DNA of 64,000 bases from Paracoccus sulfuroxidans (lineage in GTDB: Bacteria; Pseudomonadota; Alphaproteobacteria; Rhodobacterales; Rhodobacteraceae), in contig NZ_VLKU01000013.1 in NCBI RefSeq assembly GCF_007830335.1, positions 49,154-113,153 on the forward strand, read 5' to 3'. Within the stretch, counting starts at the first letter, position 1. The number at the start of each line of letters is the position of its first letter. This document shows positions 52,038-60,028 of this stretch, one piece after another. A program made the position numbers and the translations under genes. Below the pieces are notes generated by a model. It was not told the origin of the DNA and did not search any database. It worked only from the letters and a program-made list of their open reading frames with translations.

Positions 52038-52843
52038 TTTTCACCGCTATCATTGCCATGCTGCCAGCCGGGGCAGGGTGGGGCGCTGTCACGATTGCGG
52101 GCCTGTCGCCTGCAGTCTCGGCAGCCATCATTGCCACCGGCCGCGCGGCGCTGTGGTCGCTCGGCTCGATGGCACTGACGCGGCGTTCTCTGCCCCGCGC
52201 GCAGGTCATGGCCACCATGACCGAGACCGACCGGGCGCGCATCCGCTCCTATGGCCGCAACCTGGCGGGCGGCCTGCGCGTGTTCTTCGAGGCAAAGGAC
52301 GGCAGGCTGCATCAGCTGGTCGTGTTCAACCACGGCGAGGTAGATGGCCTGATCCGGTTTTGGATCGACGGTGAGAAGGTCACCACGGACGGGCATGGGG
52401 CCAGCGTCGATGGCGGCGGCCGGGTGACGGGAAAGCGCTATCACGCCCTGTTCTTCAAGAACGGCTCCGGCGCGGGCGGGGACTATCGCGGCGCGTTCGA
52501 TCCGAGTGTTCCTGGATTGGCGCGCGATTGGCAGGATTTGCACCAGTCATTTCCGACGCTGTGGACGACGGCGCACCGGCTGCAGGGGCAGGCGACATTC
52601 TATGCGGTGTTTGGCGATCCCTCGGATGAGGATTTCATCAAGGAGTTTCCCAAGGGCCCCAGCACGGTCCTGCAGGTCGAATATCGCGGCGTCCGCGTGC
52701 AGAACATGGCCGGAGCCAGCATCTACTCCGAGAACGCGGGCCTCTGCATCCGCGATCTGATGACGCATCGGGACGGCTGGGGCATCGCGCTGGCGCGGCT
52801 GGATACCGCGTCGTGGCAAAGCTTCGTCAACCGTTGCAATTAG
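52034..52843 (+). CDS. Tail-tip/host-specificity protein, N-terminal part before an in-frame TAG
   Basis: A 269-residue piece: N-terminal hydrophobic region (IIAMLPAGAGWGAVTIAGLSPAVSAAIIATGRAALWSLG), then a gpJ-like domain with YHALFFKNGSG, VPGLARDWQDLHQ and YSENAGLCIRDLMTHRDGWGIALARLD. TAG at 52841-52843 interrupts it after FVNRCN; the same frame continues at once as AVPLSAGGTEPRYRV. The next possible GTG start (52847) has no ribosome site, so the break looks like a nonsense or readthrough codon. Confidence 0.8.
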   Translation: MIFTAIIAMLPAGAGWGAVTIAGLSPAVSAAIIATGRAALWSLGSMALTRRSLPRAQVMATMTETDRARIRSYGRNLAGGLRVFFEAKDGRLHQLVVFNHGEVDGLIRFWIDGEKVTTDGHGASVDGGGRVTGKRYHALFFKNGSGAGGDYRGAFDPSVPGLARDWQDLHQSFPTLWTTAHRLQGQATFYAVFGDPSDEDFIKEFPKGPSTVLQVEYRGVRVQNMAGASIYSENAGLCIRDLMTHRDGWGIALARLDTASWQSFVNRCN

Positions 52844-52846
52844 GCT

Positions 52847-54142
52847 GTGCCGCTGTCTGCTGGCGGGACCGAGCCGCGCTATCGGGTCTGCGGCTATTAC
52901 TCGCTGGATGAGCCGCTGAAGGAGGTGACGGGCCGGATGCTGATGGCCTGCGACGGCCAGATCTATGAGACGGCAGAGGGCAAGATCGGCATTCTCGGCG
53001 GGGCGTGGTCAGAGCCTGACGTGACGATCACGGCGGACGACATCCTGCATATCGAGATGCAGGACGGCTTTGACCCGTTCACGGATTATAACGTGCTGAA
53101 GGGCAGCTTTGTCAGCCCGGCCCATGCCTACCAGCCTACCGAGGTCGCGGAATGGCGCGATGAGGTGGCGTTGCTGACCCAGCCCGAGCGGGTCGAGCAG
53201 GTCGATATCGAGATGTGCCCCAGCTCAGGGCAGATGCAGCGGCTGATCAAGATCAAGGCCGCAAAGGACCGCCGCGCGCAGATCGGGACGATCCGCACCA
53301 ATCTGGTGGGTATGAAGGCGCGATTTCCGAAGGGGGACGGCATTCACACCATCCGCATCGTGGCCGAGGAATTCGGCCTCCACGGCGTGTTCGAGGTGAC
53401 CTCCCATGTGTTCAGCGTGCCGGATGGGTTTTGCGAGATCGGTATTGCCAGCATCGCCAATCCCTACGGCTGGACGGTGGCAGAAGAAAAACCGCTTCCG
53501 CCGGGCATCGATGAGATCCTGCTGCCCGACCGGGACGCGCCGCCGATCACCGGCATCAGCCTGACGCAGGAGGCGGTCATGGTGTCGGGCGACGTGAAGG
53601 GTGCGAAACTGGTGGTGACCGTGGCTAATCCGGGGCGCGAGGATCTGCATCTGCGCGCACAGGTGGCCCGAGGCGGCATCTCGGCAACCGGGCCTTGGCC
53701 CGATCCGCAGCCCGCATGGGTTGAGATGCCAGGCGGGCGGCTGCGCGCGGAAACGGGCATCCTGGACGACGGCGTGACCTATACCGTGCGCCTGCAATGG
53801 CGGCGCTATACGACATGGGTCAAGGCCGGTTCGGTCGCCGTGGTCGCGAACCCCTCAGCACCTGCCGCGCCCACGAACTTCAGCGCCATGCTGACCGGAT
53901 CGACAGTGTATCTGGACTGGGTCAATCCCATCATGAACTTTGCCCGCGTGCAGATCTGGCACAACACGGCAAATAATCTGGCCGGCGCCACGCTGCTGAA
54001 GGAAGTCAACGGCGTTGCGGGTCAGCCCTCCAACACCACCACGCCGGTGTCGGGCACGGGGTCACGGTATTACTGGGTCCGCGCCCTTAACGAGTCCCGC
54101 GTCCCGTCCGGCTATGCCGGGCCTGTTTCAGTCGCCCTCTGA
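52847..54142 (+). CDS. Tail-tip/host-specificity protein, C-terminal part after the TAG
   Basis: A 431-residue continuation in the same frame as the preceding entry. It starts PLSAGGTEPRYRVCGYYSLDEPLKEVTGRMLMACDGQIYETAEGKIGILGG, the middle of gpJ-like tip proteins, and ends in beta-rich fibronectin-like parts (PAAPTNFSAMLTGSTVYLDWVNP). Without readthrough it would need an unsupported GTG start at 52847. With the upstream part it would form a tip protein of about 702 residues. Confidence 0.8.
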   Translation: MPLSAGGTEPRYRVCGYYSLDEPLKEVTGRMLMACDGQIYETAEGKIGILGGAWSEPDVTITADDILHIEMQDGFDPFTDYNVLKGSFVSPAHAYQPTEVAEWRDEVALLTQPERVEQVDIEMCPSSGQMQRLIKIKAAKDRRAQIGTIRTNLVGMKARFPKGDGIHTIRIVAEEFGLHGVFEVTSHVFSVPDGFCEIGIASIANPYGWTVAEEKPLPPGIDEILLPDRDAPPITGISLTQEAVMVSGDVKGAKLVVTVANPGREDLHLRAQVARGGISATGPWPDPQPAWVEMPGGRLRAETGILDDGVTYTVRLQWRRYTTWVKAGSVAVVANPSAPAAPTNFSAMLTGSTVYLDWVNPIMNFARVQIWHNTANNLAGATLLKEVNGVAGQPSNTTTPVSGTGSRYYWVRALNESRVPSGYAGPVSVAL

Positions 54143-54164
54143 TCCTCCCGACAATCTGAATGAC

Positions 54165-54187
54165 GACCCCGCTTCAGGCGGGTCTTT
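54165..54187 (+). terminator. Hairpin before the tailspike gene
   Basis: GACCC(C)GC and GCGGGTC arms pair (one bulged C) and are followed by TTT. It lies between the tip-protein stop and ATG 54202, in the same kind of position as the hairpins at 55959 and 58198. Confidence 0.55.
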
Positions 54188-54201
54188 CCTGTGAGGTAAA
54201 C

Positions 54202-55920
54202 ATGCCGAAAACCGTCAACGAGGTGTTCCGCGACTTTGTGCGCTACACCGGCGATGGCCTTCCCGGCCAACCTGTCGGCCATCCGCTACCGGTCGGTGAC
54301 CCGCGCTCTGGGACGCATCATCCGTCGAAAGGCGACATCCGCGAAGCATTGGGCGGGATTTGGGGGGCGGCTCAAGCCGCAACGGATGCGGTAGAAGCGG
54401 CCCTCGACGCGGTTGCGGATATTTACGGTGCAACCTTTTATGCGGCGAGCCTCCCTGAGCTGCTTGCCCACACTGGCACCGGATACCCAACGGGGACTGT
54501 GTTTGCTACTCGCGCTGAAAAATTCAGCTATCAGGTCGTATCGAGCGACCCGGACCTGGCAACCGCAGGCGGGGTCATGCTTCGTGTCCTGCCGAGCGCT
54601 GACGGTCTGATCCTGCTGGCCGCGTGGGGCGTGGATACCACTGGCGCGGTCGATTGCACGGCAGCATTCCAGCAGGCCGTTAATCGCGCTCCTGGGCCTC
54701 AGGGCGGCACTGTTGTTCTGCCCCGTGGCCGCATCCTCTTGAATGGCACCGTCCACCGTAAGCTGAACGCGGGTGGTGCGCTTGGCCGGGCATTCGCAAT
54801 CGTCGGGTCTGTGTGCGGAAACACTACGGTTGTGGTGGGCCACGCAGAGGCCGGCATTTATCTCGAAGGTCCGACCGGGTCGTTTGCTTCTGGCGTGGAA
54901 TGCTTCGGGTTCCGAATGGAGGCGGCGACGGCGGGTGTTGGCACAGGTATGCGCCTCACTGGCATCGCCCGCTCCGACTTCAACGTGCAGTTCCGCAACC
55001 TGAATGTCGGTCTTGATTGCGAGGCCGTCCTCATCAGCAAATTCCACACCCGCGCCGAATACTGCAACATCGGCGTGTATCTACGCAAAGAGGGACACTT
55101 CGGCGGCGATTGGGGTGTTTCGGGCTGCAACGAAAACCACTTCTCGGGCGACCTCGGCATGTGCAAACGCTACGGCATGATCGCTGACACCATTCGCGGC
55201 ATCACGCTCGATATGCACGTCGAACGGTGCGGGGATGTGGATGTTGCTGGCGGCGGGGTCCACAATACGTCACGCGGCGGCGTGTGGTTTATCAACCCGG
55301 CTGGCACCCTTCGCATGCGCGGATCGTCTGAGGATTGCGGGCGCACCATTACCGGCAATGCTGGAACAGGTGTCGTCTATGCCTATACGGACGGCACTTC
55401 GGCGGAACGCTGGACGCTCGACCTGCAAGGCTGGAATTTCTTTGGCACCCTGGGCCGTCCCGATCATTTCGTCACAGTCGGTCAGCACGCCTCGGCGGGC
55501 TACGGCTCGGTTGTCCTGACCGGGGTGACGTTCCGGGACAACGCGGCCTACACGCCCAACGCTGGACGCGACAAGATACACATCGGCGCGACCGCCCCCA
55601 ATATGCGCTGTGTTCTGGAAGGCGTGAGCATGACGCATGCTTCAACCGAAATGAGTTGGAACGCCAGCACCGATTACGTGGTCATCAACAGCTCGGATAT
55701 CGGGCCTGACACGCAAATCTATGTGCGCGGCTCTGGCTCATTTGGACAGGTGATCGAGGGCGCGTTCGATGTTGCCTCGCTGGCGCTTCCTGCCAACACC
55801 AAGGTCAGCCTATCTGGGGCTGGCGCAACGGGGTGCTGGATTCGCTACAGCCCAACAGCAAATGCGTTCCAGATCGGGACCGGGGTGAATGACGTAAAGC
55901 ACACGTTCAGCCTGACATAG
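54202..55920 (+). CDS. Beta-helix tailspike/tail fibre protein
   Basis: A 572-residue receptor-binding protein candidate. The N-terminal ~60 residues would attach to the tail. Residues ~150-480 have the glycine-rich repeated turns of a right-handed parallel beta-helix: the opening WGVDTTGAVDCTAAFQQAVNRAPGPQGGTVVLPRG is the pectate-lyase-like start common in tailspikes, often polysaccharide depolymerases. ATG 54202 follows GAGG; the in-frame start at 54160 would fall in the hairpin. It ends in TAG. Confidence 0.8.
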   Translation: MPKTVNEVFRDFVRYTGDGLPGQPVGHPLPVGDPRSGTHHPSKGDIREALGGIWGAAQAATDAVEAALDAVADIYGATFYAASLPELLAHTGTGYPTGTVFATRAEKFSYQVVSSDPDLATAGGVMLRVLPSADGLILLAAWGVDTTGAVDCTAAFQQAVNRAPGPQGGTVVLPRGRILLNGTVHRKLNAGGALGRAFAIVGSVCGNTTVVVGHAEAGIYLEGPTGSFASGVECFGFRMEAATAGVGTGMRLTGIARSDFNVQFRNLNVGLDCEAVLISKFHTRAEYCNIGVYLRKEGHFGGDWGVSGCNENHFSGDLGMCKRYGMIADTIRGITLDMHVERCGDVDVAGGGVHNTSRGGVWFINPAGTLRMRGSSEDCGRTITGNAGTGVVYAYTDGTSAERWTLDLQGWNFFGTLGRPDHFVTVGQHASAGYGSVVLTGVTFRDNAAYTPNAGRDKIHIGATAPNMRCVLEGVSMTHASTEMSWNASTDYVVINSSDIGPDTQIYVRGSGSFGQVIEGAFDVASLALPANTKVSLSGAGATGCWIRYSPTANAFQIGTGVNDVKHTFSLT

Positions 55921-55958
55921 TCCAATGCTTCATTGACCCTGAAAGACAGGGATACCGC

Positions 55959-55980
55959 CCCGCCTAAGGCGGGATTTTTT
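55959..55980 (+). terminator. Strong intrinsic terminator after the tailspike gene
   Basis: CCCGCC-TAA-GGCGGG followed by ATTTTTT, 38 bp after the tailspike stop. Confidence 0.85.
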
Positions 55981-56000
55981 ATGCGCTGGAGCCATACACC

Positions 56001-56288
56001 ATGACCACCATCAAATACCGCCTCGGCACGGTCGGGCGACTGGTCTTTGCGCCGGAGCAGGTCGACGGCACGATGCCGGACCTGACCGGGCTGAGCATGG
56101 AGCTGCGGATTGCCGCCGCCGGACAGTGCATCGTGCGGCACGGGGTGCAGGTCGCGGAGGGCTTCGAAGTTGATCTCTCGACCCTCGACCTGCCGCCCCG
56201 GCTCTACCCGGCCAGCTTCTACTACATCGATCAGGACGGCCCGCAGCCGCCCGGTTCGATCTTTCTCAACATCGAAGGGGGCTGCTGA
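56001..56288 (+). CDS. Phage tail-region hypothetical protein
   Basis: A 95-residue protein (MTTIKYRLGTVGRLVFAPEQVDGT...) with a beta-rich pattern, starting 20 bp after the terminator and overlapping the collagen-like gene by one base. It could be the base of a second fibre or its chaperone; this is inference from position. Confidence 0.65.
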   Translation: MTTIKYRLGTVGRLVFAPEQVDGTMPDLTGLSMELRIAAAGQCIVRHGVQVAEGFEVDLSTLDLPPRLYPASFYYIDQDGPQPPGSIFLNIEGGC

Positions 56289-56713
56289 TGCAGATCGTGA
56301 AAACGACCATCGGGTTTCGCGGACCTGCGGGCGCGCTCGACATGTCGACCGTGACGCTGGCCACCGGCGCGCCGGGCTCGGACGTGACCTATGAGGGCGG
56401 GGTGCTGAGCATTCCGCGCGGTGACGATGGCGCGCAGGGCATGCCGGGCGAAAAGGGCGATCCCGGCGAGCGCGGCCTGCAAGGGCTCAAGGGCGATCCC
56501 GGCGAGCGTGGGTTGTCTGGTGAGAAAGGCGACCCTGGAGACCCCGGCTTGCAGGGAGAGCGCGGCCTTCAGGGAGCGAAAGGTGAGAAAGGCGACCCTG
56601 GAGCACCCGGAACGTCGGCGACGGTGCGCAGCTACACCGATTTCGCCGCCGCGCAGGCCGCCGTCGCGCAGCACCCCAACGACATCATCACCTATAAGCC
56701 AGCGGGCGCGTGA
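56288..56713 (+). CDS. Collagen-like phage fibre protein
   Basis: A 141-residue protein with about twenty Gly-x-y triplets (GEKGDPGERGLQGLKGDPGE and similar) in residues ~48-110, flanked by a beta-rich N-terminus and a short helical C-terminus. Such triplets form trimeric collagen-like stalks in phage fibres. The DNA itself is repetitive and may expand or contract. Confidence 0.85.
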   Translation: MQIVKTTIGFRGPAGALDMSTVTLATGAPGSDVTYEGGVLSIPRGDDGAQGMPGEKGDPGERGLQGLKGDPGERGLSGEKGDPGDPGLQGERGLQGAKGEKGDPGAPGTSATVRSYTDFAAAQAAVAQHPNDIITYKPAGA

Positions 56714-57492
56714 TGGCGGGCCTCTTGGATATGTCTGCCCATCGCATCTGGGCCGGTTCGGAGGTCGATGCGCTTTGGGCCGGGGGGCGGCGCTGGCTGC
56801 GCCCGATCTCAACGCTTTACGGCCTCGGAGCCGGACTTGTGCCGACGCATTATGACCCGGCCAAAGCTGGGGTGAATGGATCTGGCGAAGTCACATCGGT
56901 TCCGAACCTTGGTGCTGCCGGGGCAGCCTATGGTGCCGCTCCTGCTGGAACTGAAGCTATCAGGATCAGTGGTGGCATGTTCGCCTTGACTGGGGCGAAC
57001 TTCCTGAACGTTCCCGGCGCGCCGGATCTGATGGGAACGCGCTGCTTCATTGTTGCGAACCTGACCTTTCCTGTCCGCATCACATATTTCCTCGGCAACA
57101 TCGTGGCCGGGAATGTCGGCAATACTAATGCCCGCTTCGATAGTCTGACAAAGGCGATCCTGCTACAGCGCAACGATGGTTCCGGCAACATTGCCGCGCC
57201 AAACCTCGCTTGGCCTGACATGGCCGAGGGTCTGCATTTGATCGAGTTGGAAATCCTGCCTTCGACGATCAAGCTGTTCGTTGGCGGCGTGCAAAAAGCC
57301 AGCGTGGCAACTCCTGCCTGGCCGAATTTCCCGGTCAGCCGGATCGGTATAGGTCAGGCCTCGCCGGGCATCACCGGACGGCTCGGAGATATCGTTCCGA
57401 TGGTCACAGATGGATCGGCTGCGATGGCGCGACCGATCGGCATTATCCGGCGCCGTCTTGCGGAAAAGCATCCGGGGCTGGTGGTGGCATGA
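56713..57492 (+). CDS. Fibre-tip/adhesin-like hypothetical protein
   Basis: A 259-residue protein overlapping the collagen-like gene by one base. The beta-rich, Gly/Ala-rich central part (GMFALTGANFLNVPGAPDLMGTRCFIVANLTFPVRITYFLGNI ...) and LIELEILPSTIKLFVGGVQKASVATPAW resemble LamG/concanavalin-like binding folds. It is probably the distal part of the collagen-like fibre, or a host-binding domain. Confidence 0.65.
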   Translation: MAGLLDMSAHRIWAGSEVDALWAGGRRWLRPISTLYGLGAGLVPTHYDPAKAGVNGSGEVTSVPNLGAAGAAYGAAPAGTEAIRISGGMFALTGANFLNVPGAPDLMGTRCFIVANLTFPVRITYFLGNIVAGNVGNTNARFDSLTKAILLQRNDGSGNIAAPNLAWPDMAEGLHLIELEILPSTIKLFVGGVQKASVATPAWPNFPVSRIGIGQASPGITGRLGDIVPMVTDGSAAMARPIGIIRRRLAEKHPGLVVA

Positions 57493-57842
57493 TCCGTTAT
57501 CTTCTCACCCCTGACGCGCACCGCGATCCCTACGTCTGGGCCGCCGTGCTGCTGGCGCACTTCGCTATCGGGGCGATGCTCTGGCCGCTGGTCGGCTGGT
57601 GGGTGGCGCTAATCTACACCGCGTTCGAGCTGGCGCAGGCGGCCCGCGTGCGGCTTCTGGCATGGGACAGCGTGCTTGACTGGTGCGGCGTCATGCTGGG
57701 CGCGGCGTTCGTCTGGCAGATCGCTGCTGGAAGCGCCCTTATGGCAATGGCGGCCGCCGTGTCGGCGCTGTGCATCGCTGTGGTCGGATGGGCGAAGCGC
57801 TCCAAACCCGCCTCCGGGCACAACGCGCAGGAGGCGCAATGA
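57489..57842 (+). CDS. Small membrane protein of the lysis-side region
   Basis: A 117-residue protein with about three hydrophobic segments (VWAAVLLAHFAIGAMLWPLVGWWVALIYTAFELAQ, LDWCGVMLGAAFVWQIAAGSALMAMAAAVSALCIAVVGW) and a polar tail. It could be a holin or spanin-like factor. Ends overlap the neighbouring genes by 4 bp. Confidence 0.65.
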   Translation: MIRYLLTPDAHRDPYVWAAVLLAHFAIGAMLWPLVGWWVALIYTAFELAQAARVRLLAWDSVLDWCGVMLGAAFVWQIAAGSALMAMAAAVSALCIAVVGWAKRSKPASGHNAQEAQ

Positions 57843-58135
57843 CCGATCCATCTTCCTTCCGCTCACCCGAGTTCTGGGTTGCGGTCGCTATCGCGCTGAT
57901 CGTCAAGATCAAGACCACGGCGCAGCTCGGCCCGGTGAAGATCATCACCACCATTGCCGTCGCTGTCGGCGCGGCATGGGTCGGGACGGATTACACCGCC
58001 TCCGTCCTGGGCGTGCCGGAGCCGGTCGCGGCGGCAATCGTCACGCTGACCGCCGAGGGCGCTATGCGCTGGCTGCTGCTGGCGGTCGATGATCCGAAGA
58101 ACGCTATCGACCTCTGGAAGCACTGGCGGCGCTGA
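57839..58135 (+). CDS. Putative holin-like membrane protein
   Basis: A 98-residue protein with a hydrophobic N-terminal segment (FWVAVAIALIVKIKTT), a second one (IITTIAVAVGAAWVGTDYTA), and a third weaker one before the basic DDPKNAIDLWKHWRR end. The size and layout suit holins, and the gene precedes the endolysin. No family is recognised, so holin function is inferred. Confidence 0.6.
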   Translation: MTDPSSFRSPEFWVAVAIALIVKIKTTAQLGPVKIITTIAVAVGAAWVGTDYTASVLGVPEPVAAAIVTLTAEGAMRWLLLAVDDPKNAIDLWKHWRR

Positions 58136-58197
58136 TCTCCCTCCAGGCGGTCAGCGCCATTTTTCCCAGCAATCGCTAGGCGAAACACCGATCCCCA

Positions 58198-58230
58198 CCC
58201 GCCGAGGTCAGCGCCTCGGGCGGGCTCTTT
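58198..58230 (+). terminator. Hairpin between holin-like and endolysin genes
   Basis: CCCGCCGAGG pairs with CCTCGGGCGGG (one bulged G) around a 6-base loop, followed by CTCTTT. It stands 15 bp before ATG 58245 of the endolysin. Confidence 0.65.
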
Positions 58231-58244
58231 CCAATGGAGCAAAC

Positions 58245-58784
58245 ATGTCTGCATTCTTTGCTGCGCTTGGGGCGTGGCTCAAATCCTTGTTCTCGACGCC
58301 CAAGAAGGCAGCGGGAACGGCTGGCGCGGCGGCGATCCTCGCGGCCACGGCGGCATTCGTCGGGCCATGGGAGGGCGAGCGCGCCGAAGCTTACCTCGAC
58401 CGCATCGCCAGCCCGCCGGTCTGGACGGTTTGCTATGGCGAGACGCGCGGCGTAAAGCCTGGCGACCGCTACACCAGCGCCGAATGCAATGAGATGCTGC
58501 TTCAGGCGCTGTCTGAATACCGCTTCCCGCTGAACGCCTGCATTCCAAGTCTCGTCTTTCAGCCCGAGGGCGTGCAGGTCGCGCTTATCAGCTGGGCCTA
58601 CAACGTGGGCACCGGCGCGGCCTGCGGCTCGACCTTGGCCAAGCGGGCGAACGCGGGTGACTGGCCGGGAGCCTGCAACCAGCTGCCGCGCTGGAACAAG
58701 GCTGGGGGCAAGGCAATCCAAGGCCTGACCAACCGCCGCGCCGCCGAGCAGAAACTTTGTCTCAACGCCCTGAAAGGAGCCTGA
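58245..58784 (+). CDS. Phage lysozyme (endolysin, GH24 type), probable SAR anchor
   Basis: A 179-residue muramidase. Catalytic Glu43 (PWEGER), Asp52 (YLDRIAS) and Thr61 (VWTVCYG) form the E-8aa-D ... T arrangement of T4-like lysozymes, with 8 rather than the usual 5 residues between Asp and Thr. Residues 22-40 are a weakly hydrophobic Ala/Gly-rich segment typical of signal-arrest-release domains. ATG 58245 has GGAG 6 bases upstream. A TGA stop 1 bp before the next ATG links it to the small membrane gene. Confidence 0.85.
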   Translation: MSAFFAALGAWLKSLFSTPKKAAGTAGAAAILAATAAFVGPWEGERAEAYLDRIASPPVWTVCYGETRGVKPGDRYTSAECNEMLLQALSEYRFPLNACIPSLVFQPEGVQVALISWAYNVGTGAACGSTLAKRANAGDWPGACNQLPRWNKAGGKAIQGLTNRRAAEQKLCLNALKGA

Positions 58785-58785
58785 C

Positions 58786-59022
58786 ATGCTCAAGGGAGCA
58801 ATCGCACTCGTCATCCGCTACATCCTGCTGATCGGAGGTGGTGCGCTGGCTGGCGCTGGCATCATCACGTCCACGGCCGATCTGGGCTATTACTGCTTCG
58901 ACAGCAAACACGTCGCTGACGCTCTGGCGACGGCTGTGGCGCTCATGCTGGGCGGCGGCGCAACGGCGGCTGCGGGTGTCGGCTGGCGCTTCTGGGCCAA
59001 GAAACGCGGCGGGGTAACATGA
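58786..59022 (+). CDS. Small lysis-region membrane protein
   Basis: A 78-residue protein with two hydrophobic segments (IALVIRYILLIGGGALAGAGIITSTADLGYY and LATAVALMLGGGATAAAGVGW) and a basic C-terminus. It is next to the endolysin and could be a holin or antiholin. Confidence 0.65.
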   Translation: MLKGAIALVIRYILLIGGGALAGAGIITSTADLGYYCFDSKHVADALATAVALMLGGGATAAAGVGWRFWAKKRGGVT

Positions 59023-59111
59023 TCTGGCTGGCGGCTATATTCGGCGTCAGCGCCATCGCCTGCATGCTTCTCTGGTGCTGCTTCAAAGCTGGTGCCCGAT
59101 CCGACCAATGA
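59019..59111 (+). CDS. 30-residue membrane peptide
   Basis: Reads MIWLAAIFGVSAIACMLLWC, then CFKAGARSDQ. The ATG overlaps the stop of the preceding gene (ATGA) and the ORF ends 5 bp before the main late terminator. One membrane span with three Cys residues near its end. Probably translated; a lysis-regulatory or spanin-like role is only a guess. Confidence 0.55.
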   Translation: MIWLAAIFGVSAIACMLLWCCFKAGARSDQ

Positions 59112-59115
59112 TTGT

Positions 59116-59149
59116 CCGCCCTCGGTTCGCGCCGAGGGCGGTTTTTTTT
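59116..59149 (+). terminator. Main late-operon intrinsic terminator
   Basis: A perfect 10-bp stem (CCGCCCTCGG / CCGAGGGCGG) around TTCGCG, followed by eight T residues. It marks the end of the structural/lysis transcript and the start of the cargo island. Confidence 0.95.
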
Positions 59150-59240
59150 ATGGCCGGGTAGTGGTTTTGGCGAATGATGGCCGCGAAATACACGCAAAAG
59201 GCGATTGCGCTAATCGCCCCGGCGGGTTTAGCCTGCCAGA

Positions 59241-59471
59241 ATGCGCGCACCTCGACACCTTGGCAGCTATCCCGACCGCGATCTCGATCTGCAGGAGGCG
59301 CTGGAGGACGGGTTTGTCGCTCTGATCGCGTCTGCCGAGAAAGCGGGCTGGCTGCCATTAGAGGCCTATCAGGCTGTCATTTCTCTCGCTGAGGCGCACG
59401 CCTGTGCGGATCTGAGTGATGAGGCGATGCGCGAGTTGCTGGACCTGCTGCGGCGGCCAAAGCGGACCTAA
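59241..59471 (+). CDS. Small helical hypothetical protein
   Basis: A 76-residue protein. DLDLQEALEDGFVALIASAEKAGWLPLEAYQAVISLAEAHA resembles a small helical family seen in alphaproteobacterial chromosomes and islands, without known function. ATG 59241 has no strong ribosome site. It is the first gene after the late terminator. Confidence 0.6.
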   Translation: MRAPRHLGSYPDRDLDLQEALEDGFVALIASAEKAGWLPLEAYQAVISLAEAHACADLSDEAMRELLDLLRRPKRT

Positions 59472-59568
59472 GCGAATTTCGGCCGCGGCGTTCTTAATCG
59501 AACAGAAGTGCTGTCGCTGTCAAAGGAATCATTGTGCTCGGCTATGCCCCAGATAGGGTCACCGGCAC

Positions 59569-59976
59569 ATGGATGACTTATATTGCCTTCTGTATCGCAG
59601 CAAATGCATCTTGCCCGCGCGCAGCCCGGAAGAGCGTGCTATGCTCGAAGTCGCGAACTCTCGAAACCAGATCGAGGCCATTACGGGCATTCTGCATCGA
59701 GAATCGGGTGCATATTTCCAGTGGCTGGAGGGGCCGCGTGCCAGCGTCGAAGCGGTCTATGCGTCCATCCAAGACGACCACCGCCACACGAATGTTGAAT
59801 GCCTGAGCATTGAGCCCGCCACGCATCGTCGTTTTGCCGACTGGACGATGGCGTATTCGAATTTCGATGATGAATCCCTGTTTGACTGGGCAGCGGAAGC
59901 AGGCATGTCTCTCCTGCACCCAAACCCGCAGGAGATCCTCGCGTTTCTGGAACACCGAGCGAGGCTATTGCCTTAG
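59569..59976 (+). CDS. Short AppA-like BLUF blue-light receptor, phage-borne
   Basis: A 135-residue protein consisting of a BLUF domain (about residues 5-95) plus a short C-terminal helix. All key flavin-site residues are visible: Tyr9 (YRS), Asn33 (SRNQIEAITG), Gln51 (YFQWLEG), Trp92 and Met94 (FADWTM). They align by eye with Tyr21, Asn45, Gln63, Trp104 and Met106 of Rhodobacter AppA. It lacks the B12/SCHIC part, so it should be a short PixD-type module. It is 52 bp upstream of the SRAP gene and may share its transcript. Confidence 0.88.
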   Translation: MDDLYCLLYRSKCILPARSPEERAMLEVANSRNQIEAITGILHRESGAYFQWLEGPRASVEAVYASIQDDHRHTNVECLSIEPATHRRFADWTMAYSNFDDESLFDWAAEAGMSLLHPNPQEILAFLEHRARLLP

Positions 59977-60028
59977 CGCACTTTAGTTGCGCTTGAACGA
60001 CCGGCACCTGCGCGCGTAGCCTGTAAAC

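Noticed and set aside
59490..59503. GTTC-TTAATC-GAAC palindrome before the BLUF gene as a LexA site
   Set aside because: The alphaproteobacterial box is a direct repeat with a 7-base gap; this is an inverted repeat with a 6-base gap.
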